A stretch of DNA of 47,184 nucleotides from Bifidobacteriaceae bacterium (GTDB taxonomy: Bacteria > Actinomycetota > Actinomycetes > Actinomycetales > WQXJ01), in the NCBI GenBank assembly GCA_031272885.1, contig JAISSX010000018.1, positions 1 through 47,184 on the forward strand. The letters run 5' to 3'. Shown one piece after another: positions 33,025 through 41,963 of the stretch. The notes beneath the pieces were generated by a model. The model was given only the letters and a program-made list of their open reading frames with translations. It did no database searches and was not told where the DNA came from. The translations under genes and the position numbers were made by a program. Every line of letters starts with the position of its first letter. The first letter of the stretch is position 1.

Positions 33025-35697
33025 TTAGGCCGCCACCAGTTGCCCGATGGCGCCCCACGCCTCGTCCAGTTTGTCGCCGTTGGCGCCCCCGCCTTGGGCT
33101 AGGGCCGGTGCCCCGCCACCGCCACCACCCAGGATCTGCGAGGCGGCCTTAACCAGGTCGCCGGCCTTCAGGCCCTTATCCTGGGCGGCTTGGTTGAGGG
33201 CGATCACCACCACGGCCCGGCCGCTATCCGGGTCCTTCGCGCCCAGGGCCACCACCACTGGGTCGGCCTCGCCCAACCGGTCCCTGACGCTCTGCGCCAG
33301 CGTCCGCAGGTCGTCCGCCCCAGCCCCGTCCAGGCTGGCCGTGACCAGCTTCTTGCCGCCCACCGACTTGGCCGCCTGAGCCAATTCGGGTGCCTTCGTC
33401 AACAGCTCACGGGCTTTCATGGCGGCCAAGGCCTTATCGGATTCCTTCAGCTTTGTCACCAGTCCGGTCACCCGTTCCACCAACTCGTCCGGCCGCACCT
33501 TCAGGTACTCCGACAGTTGCGACACCAACAGGTGTTCCTTGGCCTGGAAGCCGTATGCGCCATCGGCCACAAGGGCCTCCACCCGGCGCACGCCCGAACC
33601 GATCGAGGCTTCGCCTAGCAGCGACACCCGGCCCAACTCGCCGGAGCGCTTCATGTGGGTGCCGGCGCACAATTCGCGCGACCAATCGCCGCCGATCGAC
33701 ACCACGCGCACGATCTCGCCGTACTTCTCGCCGAACAGCGCCATTGCGCCCAGGCCGCGGGCCTCGTCCAGAGGCATCAACTGTTCGGTCACTTCGAGAT
33801 CCTCGGCCAACATCGTGTTGACGCGCTCCTCGATCTGACCCAACACGTCATCGGGCACTGCGGCGCCGTAGCGGAAGTCGAAGCGCAGGCGGGCCGGCGC
33901 GTTCTCCGAACCCGCCTGGGTGGCGGTCGAACCAAGGTGTTCCCGGAGCGACTTATGCACCATATGGGTGGCGGTGTGGGCCCGGCTGATGGCGCGGCGG
34001 CGCACCGTGTCGATGCGGCCGAAGCCGGCCTCGCCCAGGCCGATCGAACCTTCGGTCAAGCGGCCGCGGTGAACCGACAGACCCTTGATGGGCCGCTGCA
34101 CGTCATCGACCTCGAACACGGCCCCGGAATCGAACTCGATGGTGCCCTGGTCCGCCAACTGGCCGCCCGCCTCGGCGTAGAAGGCGGTGCGGTCAAGGAT
34201 GACCTCGACCTGGGCCGGGGCCCGCACCAACGGCACTGGCTGGCCGTCGTGGATCAGCGCTACCACGTGGCCGCGGGCCTCGAACTCGGTGTAACCCAGG
34301 AAGTCGGTGGGGCCTTCCAGCCCGCCCGCGATTTCTTGGTACAGCGACGTGTCGGCATGACCGGTCTTCTTGGCCTGCGCGTCCGCCCGGGCGCGTTCCT
34401 TCTGCTCCTTCATCAGGGCGCGGAAGGCTTCTTGGTCCACGTCCAAGCCTTGTTCACCCGCGATCTCCAGCGTCAGGTCGATGGGGAAGCCGTAGGTGTC
34501 ATGCAGCTTGAAGGCGTCATCGCCGGGCAGCTTGGCTCCACCCGCCTTGATGGTCTTGGCGATGGCCGTGTCCAGAATGGTGGAACCTGAAGCCAGCGTG
34601 CGCAGGAAGGCCTCCTCCTCGCCGAAGGCGATGGCGCTGATGCGCGCCCAGTCCTTGGCCAGTTCCGGGTACGAGGCCTTCATGGCGTCACGCGACACCG
34701 GGAACAGTTCCGGGAAGGCCGGCTCCTCCAGGCCAAGCAGACGCAGTGACCGCACCACCCGGCGCAGCAGGCGGCGCAGCACGTAGCCGCGGCCCTCGTT
34801 GGACGGCACCACGCCGTCGCCGATCAACATCAGGCCGGACCGCACATGGTCGGCGATGACGCGCAGCCGCACATCGTCCGCCCGGTCCGCGCCGTAGCGC
34901 TTGCCGGTCAACTCGCCGGCCCTGGTGATGACCGGGTAGACCTCGTCGATCTCGTACAGGTTCGCCACGTCCTGCAGCAGGTAGGCCACCCGCTCCAAGC
35001 CCATACCGGTGTCGATGTTCTTCTGCTCCAGGTCACCCAAGATTGGGTAATCGTCCTTGGCGCCGCCCTTGCCGCGTTCGTACTGCATGAAGACCAGGTT
35101 CCAGATCTCCAGGAAGCGGTCCTCATCCACCACCGGCCCGCCTTCCGGTCCGTAGGCCGGGCCGCGGTCGACATAGATCTCGGAGCAGGGGCCGGCCGGG
35201 CCGGGCTGGCCGGTGGACCAGAAGTTGTCTTTGATGCCACGCCGCTGGATGCGCTCCTCGGGCAGGCCGGCCACCTTGCGCCACAGGTCTGCCGCCTCGT
35301 CGTCATCGAGGTAGACGGTGACCCAGATCTTGTCCGGGTCGAAGCCGAGGAAGCCGTCCGCCTGCGAGCCGGTCACCAGCTCCCAGGCGTAGCCGATGGC
35401 GCCCTCTTTGAAGTAGTCGCCGAAGCTGAAATTGCCGTTCATCTGGAAGAACGTCGCGTGGCGGGTGGTCTTGCCGACCTCTTCGATGTCGCCCGTGCGG
35501 ACACACTTCTGCACCGAGGCGGCGCGCGGCCAGGGTGCCGGCACCTCCCCCAGCATGTAGGGGATGAACGGCACCATGCCGGCCACCGTGAACAGCAGCG
35601 ACGGATCTTCGGAGATCAGCGAGGCGCTGGGCTGGACGTGGTGGCCGCGCTCCTCGAAGTAGCTCAAGAACCGCTGCCGGATTTCCGATGTGCGCAT
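33025..35697 (-). CDS. alaS: Alanyl-tRNA synthetase
   Basis: This 890-residue enzyme charges tRNA-Ala and edits misacylated Ser/Gly. It has a class II catalytic core at the N-terminus (MRTSEIRQRFLSYFEERGH, then SLLFTVAGMVPFIPYMLG and HATFFQMNGNFSFGDYFK quoted in part). The editing domain is from about residue 560, with zinc ligands in HTATH and CAGTH, and a C-Ala domain ends with a Gly-rich stretch (GGGGGGAPALAQGGG). ATG at 35697 has GAAAGG upstream. It lies between a small membrane protein and ruvX. Confidence 0.97.
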   Translation of the reverse strand: MRTSEIRQRFLSYFEERGHHVQPSASLISEDPSLLFTVAGMVPFIPYMLGEVPAPWPRAASVQKCVRTGDIEEVGKTTRHATFFQMNGNFSFGDYFKEGAIGYAWELVTGSQADGFLGFDPDKIWVTVYLDDDEAADLWRKVAGLPEERIQRRGIKDNFWSTGQPGPAGPCSEIYVDRGPAYGPEGGPVVDEDRFLEIWNLVFMQYERGKGGAKDDYPILGDLEQKNIDTGMGLERVAYLLQDVANLYEIDEVYPVITRAGELTGKRYGADRADDVRLRVIADHVRSGLMLIGDGVVPSNEGRGYVLRRLLRRVVRSLRLLGLEEPAFPELFPVSRDAMKASYPELAKDWARISAIAFGEEEAFLRTLASGSTILDTAIAKTIKAGGAKLPGDDAFKLHDTYGFPIDLTLEIAGEQGLDVDQEAFRALMKEQKERARADAQAKKTGHADTSLYQEIAGGLEGPTDFLGYTEFEARGHVVALIHDGQPVPLVRAPAQVEVILDRTAFYAEAGGQLADQGTIEFDSGAVFEVDDVQRPIKGLSVHRGRLTEGSIGLGEAGFGRIDTVRRRAISRAHTATHMVHKSLREHLGSTATQAGSENAPARLRFDFRYGAAVPDDVLGQIEERVNTMLAEDLEVTEQLMPLDEARGLGAMALFGEKYGEIVRVVSIGGDWSRELCAGTHMKRSGELGRVSLLGEASIGSGVRRVEALVADGAYGFQAKEHLLVSQLSEYLKVRPDELVERVTGLVTKLKESDKALAAMKARELLTKAPELAQAAKSVGGKKLVTASLDGAGADDLRTLAQSVRDRLGEADPVVVALGAKDPDSGRAVVVIALNQAAQDKGLKAGDLVKAASQILGGGGGGAPALAQGGGANGDKLDEAWGAIGQLVAA

Positions 35698-35720
35698 GGT
35701 TGGCCCACGCCTTTCAGGTG

Positions 35721-36068
35721 TCAAAACTCGAATTCCAAGTCGTCTTCGTCGTAATCGTCGTCAATCGGGCACCTCAAGGGCGCATGGACCCGAGGCGCTT
35801 TGGAGGCCTTGGCGCCCCTTGACGCCGTGGAGGGGGCGCCATCGGGCGCCTCCTCAAGGAGGGCCGCCCGTAGGTCGGCCTCCCGTTCGGCCGCCGCCGT
35901 CCGCACCTCTTGCCAAAGGCTGCGGGCACCGGTGACAGCCTTGTCCACGCCGCGGGCCACCCCTTCGGGCGTGGCCGCATCCTGGACGGCCCGCAGCCGT
36001 TTGGCCACGTGCAGGGCGGCCGCGGCGCCGAGGGCCACGCCGCTGGCGGCCCATAACAGGCGGCGCAT
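35721..36068 (-). CDS. Small membrane-anchored protein of unknown function
   Basis: This 115-residue protein starts MRRLLWAASGVALGAAAALHVAKRL, an N-terminal membrane segment or signal anchor. A helical charged middle follows (GVDKAVTGARSLWQEVRTAAAEREADLRAAL quoted in part). It ends in a very acidic tail (DDDYDEDDLEFEF). Such proteins occur between DUF948 and alaS genes in actinobacteria (DUF6167-like). It lies 2 nt after DUF948 and 23 nt before alaS. I assign no function. Confidence 0.75.
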   Translation of the reverse strand: MRRLLWAASGVALGAAAALHVAKRLRAVQDAATPEGVARGVDKAVTGARSLWQEVRTAAAEREADLRAALLEEAPDGAPSTASRGAKASKAPRVHAPLRCPIDDDYDEDDLEFEF

Positions 36069-36070
36069 GG

Positions 36071-36436
36071 CTAGGCGCCCTTCTTCTTGCCGAACCGTTT
36101 GGCCGCCGTCGAACGCACGCCATAGGTGAAGGCCGCCAGCTTGATCAGCGGTCCGCCCACCGTGGCCGAGACCAGTGCCGTCATGGCCGAGACGTTCTGG
36201 GTTGCGTCCGCCGCCGCCGTGGTGATGGTGTCAACCTTCTCCAACTGCTTGTTGGCACCCTCCACGGTGGTGGCCGCCTGGTCCAGGATGGGCAGGGTGT
36301 GTTCGGTGAACTCCTTGACGGACTGTTCGGCCGCTTTGAAAACACCGCCCAGCCGCAGCACCGGCACGGCCAATACCGCCACCAGCACCACAAAGGCGAT
36401 GGCGGCAATCATGCCGGCCACATCCCCAACGGTCAT
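36071..36436 (-). CDS. DUF948 family membrane protein
   Basis: This 121-residue protein has one N-terminal transmembrane helix (about 7-30, AGMIAAIAFVVLVAVLAVPVL) followed by a coiled-coil-like stretch (about 35-95) rich in T, A, Q and V. It ends in a basic KRFGKKKGA tail. This fits DUF948, a widespread family of unknown function also found near alaS in other actinobacteria. It lies 26 nt after rpsD and just before the small membrane protein, so it is part of that operon. Confidence 0.87.
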   Translation of the reverse strand: MTVGDVAGMIAAIAFVVLVAVLAVPVLRLGGVFKAAEQSVKEFTEHTLPILDQAATTVEGANKQLEKVDTITTAAADATQNVSAMTALVSATVGGPLIKLAAFTYGVRSTAAKRFGKKKGA

Positions 36437-36462
36437 GGCGACCTCCTAAGGGCTTTAGGGGC

Positions 36463-37089
36463 TTAGCGGGAGTAGTGCTCAACCACCAGTTGCACGTCGC
36501 AGGTGACCGGCACTTCGGCCCGCTTGGGGCGGCGCACCAGTTGGGCACGCAGGCGTTCCAGGTTCACGTCCAGATACTCCGGCAGTTGCGGCAGCACGTC
36601 CCGGTGGGCACCGGCGGCCGCCACCATGAACGGCGTCAGGGCCTGTGACTTGGGCTTGATCATGATGATCGAGCCCGGCTTGACCCGGAAACTGGGCCGG
36701 TCCACCAGCTTGCCATCCACCAGCACGTGCCGGTGCACCACGGCCTGGCGGGCCTGGAAGATGGTGCGGGCAAATCCGGCCCGCAACACCAGGGAATCGA
36801 GCCGCATCTCCAGCAGTTCGACCAGCGCTTCACCGGTCAGGCCCGGCTCTTTGCGGGCGTCGTTGAACGCCCGGGCGATCTGCTTCTCGCGCAGGCCGTA
36901 CTGGGCGCGCAGGCGCTGCTTCTCGCGCAAACGAATCGCGTAGTCCGATTCGGTGCGGCGCCGGCCCCGGCCGTGCTCACCGGGCGGGTAGGGACGCTTC
37001 TCGAAGTACTTGACGGCTTTGGGGGTCAGGGCCAGGCCCAGAGCCCTCGATTCGCGCACCTGACGGCGCGCGCGACGCACTGACGTCAT
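36463..37089 (-). CDS. rpsD: 30S ribosomal protein S4
   Basis: This 208-residue primary 16S rRNA-binding protein starts MTSVRRARRQVRESRALGLAL. It has the typical KRPYPPGEHGRGRRR segment and an S4 domain (about 95-160, LEMRLDSLVLRAGFA, then ARQAVVHRHVLVDGK). It is the cysteine-free type: the four zinc cysteines of other S4 proteins are absent near the N-terminus. ATG at 37089 has AGGAGA 9 nt upstream. Unlike the usual alpha operon setting it stands alone ahead of DUF948 and alaS, as in other actinobacteria. Its leader can form two short GC-rich hairpins. Confidence 0.97.
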   Translation of the reverse strand: MTSVRRARRQVRESRALGLALTPKAVKYFEKRPYPPGEHGRGRRRTESDYAIRLREKQRLRAQYGLREKQIARAFNDARKEPGLTGEALVELLEMRLDSLVLRAGFARTIFQARQAVVHRHVLVDGKLVDRPSFRVKPGSIIMIKPKSQALTPFMVAAAGAHRDVLPQLPEYLDVNLERLRAQLVRRPKRAEVPVTCDVQLVVEHYSR

Positions 37090-37343
37090 CGCGTGGTTCT
37101 CCTGTTCGTGTTGTGATGCGAAACACCCGGACCGTTTGGCCCGGGCGGGGCCGACACATTGGCTAAGGCCCCAGGTGCGCCCAATCGAGGCGCGACCAGC
37201 CGTCTACTCTACCAGGCTCAAGGCCACCGGCTGGTGGGGAGGGGGCGGTTGGGTGGGGTGGTGGTAGCAGCTAGCGGCCGGGGCAGCCCCCGCGCCAGGG
37301 CCGCGCCAGCCGGGACAGGGAACGAATGGGGAACAATGGAGCA
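37090..37343. other. Divergent rpsD/priA intergenic region (254 nt), no gene seen
   Basis: No supported ORF or RNA gene is visible. The rpsD leader (minus strand) contains two short stems: CCCGG/CCGGG at 37126-37130 and 37141-37145, and GGGGCC/GGCCCC at 37147-37152 and 37167-37172. AACAAT at 37332-37337 lies 6 nt before the priA GTG, a possible -10. Promoters for both genes should be here but no clear -35/-10 pair stands out. Confidence 0.6.
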
Positions 37344-39413
37344 GTGACGGATTCGCGGGCGGTGCCACAGCAGGGCGTGCTACCAGGCTTGGCCCCCCGC
37401 ACCCGCAAGCCCCGCCCCAAGGCCCCCATCGAATTGGCCGCCCACCTGCCCGTCGCCGTGGTGGCGCTGGACCTGGCTACCCCCCACATGGACCGCACCT
37501 TCGACTACACGGTGCCGGCAGCGCTCGATGCCGAGGCCCAGCCGGGCGTCCGGGTGGCGGTCCGGTTCGCCGGCCGGCGCCTGCGCGGCTATCTCATCGC
37601 CCGCCAAGCCGTGTCCGAACACCAGGGACGCCTGTCACCGATCACACGAGTGGTCAGCCCCTTGCCGGTGCTCCCTCTCGGCCTGTGGCAACTGGCCGGC
37701 CTGGTGGCGGCCAAACACGCCGGCGTCAGGGCAGACGTGCTGCGCCTGGCCGTCCCGGCGGCCCACGTCGCCACCGAAAAGGCCCTGGCCGCCCGCCCGC
37801 CCATCACCGCCCTGGACCCGGCCCAGGCGGCGGAAGCGTCCCAGGCCGAAGTCTCGGCTTGGCAGCCCTACACCGGTGGTGCCGCCTTTGTCCGCCATCT
37901 GGCGGCCGGCCGCTCACCCCGCGCCGCCGTCGCCACCCTGCCCTGGGCCGCCTCCGGCCGCGACGGCCTCTTGGACGTGGTGGCCGCGGCGGTGGCCGCC
38001 ACCGCCCGCTCGGGCCGCCAAAGCCTGGTGGTCTGCCCCACCGTGCGCGAGGTTGACCGCCTCATGGCGGTGCTGGGCGGCATCGGGCCGGTGGTCCGCC
38101 TGGTGGCGGAAGACGGCCCGGCCGCCCGCCTCACGGCCTACACCGCCGGCCGGCGCGGCGAGGCCATCGCGGTGGTGGGCACCCGCGCCGCCGCCTTCGC
38201 GCCCCTGTTGCGGCCCGGCCTGTTGGTGTTGATGAACGATGGCGACCCCAACCTGGATGAACGCCACGCCCCCTATTGCCGCGCCCGCTCGGTCTTGGCC
38301 CTGAGGGCCGGCCTGGAGCAGGCCGGCCTCCTGATCGCCGCGCCTTGGCGCACGGTTGAGGCCCAGGCCCTGGTGGAACAGGGTTGGCTGGTAGATGTCT
38401 CGCCGGGCCGGCCCCAGCGAAGGGCGGTGGCGCCCCGCCTGGTGGTGCCCGACCAGGCCGATCTGGACAAGGAAGGCGCAGTCGGCGCCTCCCGCCTGCC
38501 CGAAGTGGCCTACCGCACCATCCGCGACGGCCTCAAACACGGTCCCGTCCTGGTCCAGGTGCCGCGCGCCGGCTACGTTCCCGCCCTGGCCTGCGCCGAT
38601 TGCCGCGAACCGGCCCGCTGCCGCGCCTGCCACGGCCCCCTTGCCCTGGTGGAAGGCAGAAACGCCCCCGTTTGCCGCTGGTGCGGCCGGCGCGAACTGG
38701 CCTTCCAATGCCCCAACTGTGATGGCCACAACCTGCGCTCGATCGCCATCGGGGCCGGGCGCACCGCCCAGGAACTGGGCCGCGCCTTCCCGGGCACCAT
38801 CGTGCGCCACTCCGCCGCCGATGCCGCTCGCGGCGTCATTGCCCAGGTGGACGCCAAACCGGCCCTGGTTGTGGCCACCCCCGGGGCCGAACCGGTGGCC
38901 AAGGACGGCTACGCCGCCGCCGTGCTGTTGGATGGCGCCACCCTGACCGCCCGGCCCAGCCTGGACGCCGGCCCGTCGGCCCTGCGCCACTGGCTGCGTG
39001 CCGCCTCGCTGGTGCGCCCGGCCGCCGCCGATGGCCGCGTCGTGGCCTTGGGCGCGGCCGGCACTCCCCCGGGCGCGGCCTTGGCCCGCTGGGATCCGGT
39101 CGGTTACGCCGCCGCCGAGTTGGCCGAGCGCTCGGGCCTGTGGCTGCCGCCGGCCGTCAAGATGGTCTCCCTGACCGGCGAACCGCCCGCCGTCACCGAC
39201 CTGCTTGGCCGCATCGCCCTGCCCGATGGCGCCCGCGTCCTTGGTCCGCAGCAACACGGTGAGGGGGACGGCGCCGAGGCCCGCGCCCTCCTGGTCAGCC
39301 CGTTAGCCGGGGCCGACACCCTGGTGTCGGCCGTCCGCGCCGCCGTGGTGGCCCGCTCGATGGCCCGTGCCCCTGGCCCGGTCCGCGTCCAGGTTGACCC
39401 CACCCTCGACTAG
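37344..39413 (+). CDS. priA: PriA-like primosomal protein N' with degenerate helicase motifs
   Basis: This 689-residue protein has the PriA N-terminal 3'-DNA-binding domain (VALDLATPHMDRTFDYTVP) and the zinc-binding cysteine cluster (CADC...CRAC...CRWC...CPNC, about 410-460). The ATPase motifs are gone: where Walker A should be it reads GRSPRAAVATLPW, and the DEEH box is replaced by LMNDGDPNLDERH. Actinobacterial PriA proteins are known to be non-helicase versions of this kind, so this is a lineage trait rather than a mutation. It probably recognises stalled forks and loads DnaB without unwinding. GTG at 37344 lacks a well-spaced ribosome-binding site. Its TAG lies in a CTAG that is also the coaBC stop. 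Confidence 0.9.
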   Translation: MTDSRAVPQQGVLPGLAPRTRKPRPKAPIELAAHLPVAVVALDLATPHMDRTFDYTVPAALDAEAQPGVRVAVRFAGRRLRGYLIARQAVSEHQGRLSPITRVVSPLPVLPLGLWQLAGLVAAKHAGVRADVLRLAVPAAHVATEKALAARPPITALDPAQAAEASQAEVSAWQPYTGGAAFVRHLAAGRSPRAAVATLPWAASGRDGLLDVVAAAVAATARSGRQSLVVCPTVREVDRLMAVLGGIGPVVRLVAEDGPAARLTAYTAGRRGEAIAVVGTRAAAFAPLLRPGLLVLMNDGDPNLDERHAPYCRARSVLALRAGLEQAGLLIAAPWRTVEAQALVEQGWLVDVSPGRPQRRAVAPRLVVPDQADLDKEGAVGASRLPEVAYRTIRDGLKHGPVLVQVPRAGYVPALACADCREPARCRACHGPLALVEGRNAPVCRWCGRRELAFQCPNCDGHNLRSIAIGAGRTAQELGRAFPGTIVRHSAADAARGVIAQVDAKPALVVATPGAEPVAKDGYAAAVLLDGATLTARPSLDAGPSALRHWLRAASLVRPAAADGRVVALGAAGTPPGAALARWDPVGYAAAELAERSGLWLPPAVKMVSLTGEPPAVTDLLGRIALPDGARVLGPQQHGEGDGAEARALLVSPLAGADTLVSAVRAAVVARSMARAPGPVRVQVDPTLD

Positions 39414-40621
39414 GCGTGGGCTGCGAGAAGGGGGGCGATGGCGTCCCACACGGCATCCGCCACGGCCAGTTTGGGGCCGGCCGCCTGGGCCACGGTCGCC
39501 CCGGACGCATCCAGCACCATCACGTCGTTGGTGTCATGGCCGAATACGGCCCCGCCGGCCACCACGTTGGCCACCGTCAGATCGGCGCCCTTGTCCCTGG
39601 CTTTGTCCCGCGCGTACTCCAACGCCGGCCGGGCGCCATCGCCCGTTTCGGCCGCGAAACCGACCACTACCTGCGGCGTTTCGCCCTTGGCCGCCACCAA
39701 CTCGCGCAACACGTCAGGGTTTGGCACCAGTTCAACCACCAGGCCCTCGCCCGCCGCGCCCCGCTTGATCTTTGTCGCCGCCACTTGGGCCGGCCGGAAA
39801 TCGGCCACCGCCGCGGCCATGATCACCACATCGGCCCGGGCCGCCAGGCGCAGCATCGCCTCGCGCAGTTCCAGGGCCGAAACCACATCGACCCGCTCCG
39901 CCCCCGCCGGTGTCGGCAAGTCAACGTTCGCCGCCACTAGCGAGACCTGCGCCCCTCGCGCCAGGGCCGCCTGCGCCAGGGCGAAACCCTGTTTGCCGCT
40001 GGACCGATTGCCCAGGTAGCGCACCGGGTCTAGTGCCTCGCGGGTGCCGCCGGCCGAAATCACGGCGTGCACCCCTGCCAGGTCCTGCTGCCCACCACGC
40101 AGCACCTGCTCCACCGCGGCGGCAATCGTTTCCGGCTCGGCCATCCGGCCCGGCCCCGTATCGCCGCTGGTCAGCGAACCAGCCGGGGAATCGAGCACGA
40201 TGACGCCGCGCGCCCGCAGCGTGGCCAGGTTGGCTTGGGTGGCCGGGTGCGCCAGCATGGCGCTGTGCATGGCCGGGGCCACCAGAATGGGCGCCTGGGT
40301 GGCTAACAAGACAGAAGTCAATAGGTCGCCGGCCAGGCCGCAGGCCGCCTTGGCCAACAGATCAGCCGTGGCCGGGGCCACCACTACCAGGTCGGCACTG
40401 CGGGCGATGTCGATGTGATCCACCCGGGCCGCGTCATCGAACACGCCGGCGTGGGCCGGCCGGCCGGTGATGGCCTCGAAGGTGGCGGCGCCCACAAACT
40501 CCAGGGCGGCCGCGGTGGGCACTACCCGAACCGTGTGCCCGGCACGTTGCAGCAGCCGGATCAGCACCACGGCCTTATAGGCCGCAATCCCGCCGGTGAC
40601 GCCCAGCACCACCCGGGCCAT
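39410..40621 (-). CDS. coaBC: Bifunctional phosphopantothenoylcysteine decarboxylase/synthetase
   Basis: This 403-residue coenzyme A enzyme has an N-terminal CoaC flavoprotein (LGVTGGIAAYKA; VDHIDIARSADLVVVAPATA; APAMHSAM) that decarboxylates PPC. The C-terminal CoaB (AVISAGGTREALDPVRYLGN, then MAAAVADFRP and the KIKR loop) joins phosphopantothenate and cysteine using CTP. The flap that carries Cys158 in E. coli reads SGDTGPGRM here, without the cysteine; other actinobacteria also differ at this spot. It lies 8 nt after rpoZ. The CTAG at 39410-39413 gives the stop codon for both coaBC and the convergent priA. Confidence 0.95.
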   Translation of the reverse strand: MARVVLGVTGGIAAYKAVVLIRLLQRAGHTVRVVPTAAALEFVGAATFEAITGRPAHAGVFDDAARVDHIDIARSADLVVVAPATADLLAKAACGLAGDLLTSVLLATQAPILVAPAMHSAMLAHPATQANLATLRARGVIVLDSPAGSLTSGDTGPGRMAEPETIAAAVEQVLRGGQQDLAGVHAVISAGGTREALDPVRYLGNRSSGKQGFALAQAALARGAQVSLVAANVDLPTPAGAERVDVVSALELREAMLRLAARADVVIMAAAVADFRPAQVAATKIKRGAAGEGLVVELVPNPDVLRELVAAKGETPQVVVGFAAETGDGARPALEYARDKARDKGADLTVANVVAGGAVFGHDTNDVMVLDASGATVAQAAGPKLAVADAVWDAIAPLLAAHA

Positions 40622-40629
40622 CAGGCGGC

Positions 40630-40893
40630 CTAATCCCCAGCGGGCTGAATGGTGAGCAGGCCCTTGTTGATCTCGCGCATGGCGATGGAAAGGGGCTTTT
40701 CTTGCGGGGCGGCATCGACCAGCGGCCCCACATGCTCAAGCAGGCCCTCGTTGAGCTGGGCGTAGTAGCCGTTGATTTGGCGGGCCCGCTTGGCGGCGTA
40801 GATCACCAGCGCATACTTCGAATCGGTGACCTCAAGCAGATCGTCGATGGGGGGATCGGTGATTCCCTCAGGGGTGGCCATGGTTCCGGACAC
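40630..40893 (-). CDS. rpoZ: RNA polymerase omega subunit
   Basis: This 87-residue protein helps fold beta' and assemble RNA polymerase. Family features: [31 protein letters not shown] (read in parts) and the C-terminal [17 protein letters not shown] at 40893 follows GATGAGG with about 8 nt spacing; ATG at 40881 is an internal alternative. It sits between gmk and coaBC, the standard actinobacterial order gmk-rpoZ-coaBC. metK, which often follows coaBC, is not here. Confidence 0.94.
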   Translation of the reverse strand: MSGTMATPEGITDPPIDDLLEVTDSKYALVIYAAKRARQINGYYAQLNEGLLEHVGPLVDAAPQEKPLSIAMREINKGLLTIQPAGD

Positions 40894-40913
40894 TACGAAT
40901 ACCTCATCATTTC

Positions 40914-41492
40914 TCAGGAAGGACCCTGCGATTGTAGTCCCATGATGCGGGCCAGTTCACCAACGGCCCGCTCCAGCTCGTCATTCACCACTACACAGTC
41001 GAATTCGTCACGCGCCGCCAATTCGATGCGGGCCCGCTCCAAACGGCGGTCGCATTCGGCCGCGTCTTCGGTGCCGCGCGACCGTAGGCGGCGTTCCAGT
41101 TCGGCCCAACTGGGCGGAACCAGCATCACCTGTAGGGCGCCCGGCATGGTCAACCTGACCTGCCGGGCGCCTTCCAAGTCGATTTCGAGCATAGCTGGCC
41201 GCCCCGCCCCAAGGGCGTCCTCCACCGGGTCACGCGGGGTGCCGTAGAGGTTACCGCCGTACTCGGCCCATTCGAGCATGTGCCCGGCTTTGACAAGCTC
41301 GCCGAACCGCTCGCGGGACATGAAGAAGTAGTTGACCCCATCCACCTCGCCAACCCTTGGGGCTCGGGTTGTGGCGGAGATGGACAGGTACACCTGCGGG
41401 TAGCGCTCAGCAATCAGCGCTGCCACGGTGCCTTTGCCGACGCCTGACGGGCCGGCTACCACCGTGAGCCTGGCCGGTGACCAGGGACTCAC
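40914..41492 (-). CDS. gmk: Guanylate kinase
   Basis: This 192-residue enzyme phosphorylates GMP to GDP with ATP. The P-loop reads [13 protein letters not shown] (about 11-23). GMP-binding residues are in [19 protein letters not shown], then [24 protein letters not shown] (read in parts) and [11 protein letters not shown]. The GTG at 41492 ([11 protein letters not shown]) lies 3 nt after the mihF stop. It forms a mihF-gmk-rpoZ-coaBC transcript on the minus strand. Confidence 0.96.
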   Translation of the reverse strand: MSPWSPARLTVVAGPSGVGKGTVAALIAERYPQVYLSISATTRAPRVGEVDGVNYFFMSRERFGELVKAGHMLEWAEYGGNLYGTPRDPVEDALGAGRPAMLEIDLEGARQVRLTMPGALQVMLVPPSWAELERRLRSRGTEDAAECDRRLERARIELAARDEFDCVVVNDELERAVGELARIMGLQSQGPS

Positions 41493-41495
41493 TGA

Positions 41496-41807
41496 TCAGC
41501 CGAAGCGCTCTACGAGCTGGCTGGTCTGGTGGGGCCCGAGGCCGCGGATACGCCGCGACTCGCTGATGCCGATCTCGGCCATGATGGCGCGAGCCTTGAC
41601 CTTGCCCACACCGGGCAGGGACTCAAGCAGCGCCGAGACCTTGATCTTGCCGATTACGTCGTCTTTTTGGCCGAGCGCAATGACTCCGGACAGGGACTTC
41701 TTGGAGTCCTTCAGATCGGCCTTCACCTGCGCCCTTGCCTGGCGGGCTTGGGCAGCCCGCTTCAAGGCAGCGGCACGTTGTTCTGGGGTCAGGGGTGGAA
41801 GGGCCAC
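41496..41807 (-). CDS. mihF: Integration host factor, actinobacterial type (mIHF)
   Basis: This 103-residue nucleoid protein is unrelated to proteobacterial IHF in fold. It has a long N-terminal helix (MALPPLTPEQRAAALKRAA), a basic KADLKDSKKS segment and a helix-two-turn-helix/S13-like DNA-binding part: LLESLPGVGKVKARAIMAEI and GISESRRIRGLGPHQ. GTG at 41807 has AGGTGAA upstream. It heads the gmk-rpoZ-coaBC transcript, with a good promoter 40-68 nt upstream. mIHF next to gmk is a conserved actinobacterial pairing. Confidence 0.93.
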   Translation of the reverse strand: MALPPLTPEQRAAALKRAAQARQARAQVKADLKDSKKSLSGVIALGQKDDVIGKIKVSALLESLPGVGKVKARAIMAEIGISESRRIRGLGPHQTSQLVERFG

Positions 41808-41846
41808 GCTGGTTCACCTCACAATCAGGGGGAATGATTAACCTTC

Positions 41847-41875
41847 AACCTATCGGCTGACCTGGGGTAATGCAA
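41847..41875 (-). promoter_or_regulatory. Promoter for mihF-gmk-rpoZ-coaBC
   Basis: On the minus strand TTGCAT (41875-41870), a 17-nt spacer, then TAGGTT (41852-41847). This is the best -35/-10 pair I found in the window. It predicts a start near 41840 and a leader of about 33 nt before the mihF GTG, consistent with its AGGTGAA ribosome-binding site. Confidence 0.6.
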
Positions 41876-41963
41876 CCGGCAACACGCCGCGGGCCATCAA
41901 GGCAGGTAGAACCGCTCAATTTGTGCGTACTAATACCTCTTCACCAGGCGTAATACCCGGTTT

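Noticed and set aside
37914-39257. A 447-codon antisense frame in priA
   Set aside because: Low-complexity Gly/Ala/Gln sequence opposite a conserved gene; no start context or family.
39991-40150. Loss of the CoaC flap cysteine as a sign of inactive CoaBC
   Set aside because: The TSGDTGPGRM form resembles other actinobacterial CoaBC flaps; the other motifs are intact, so inactivity is not supported.
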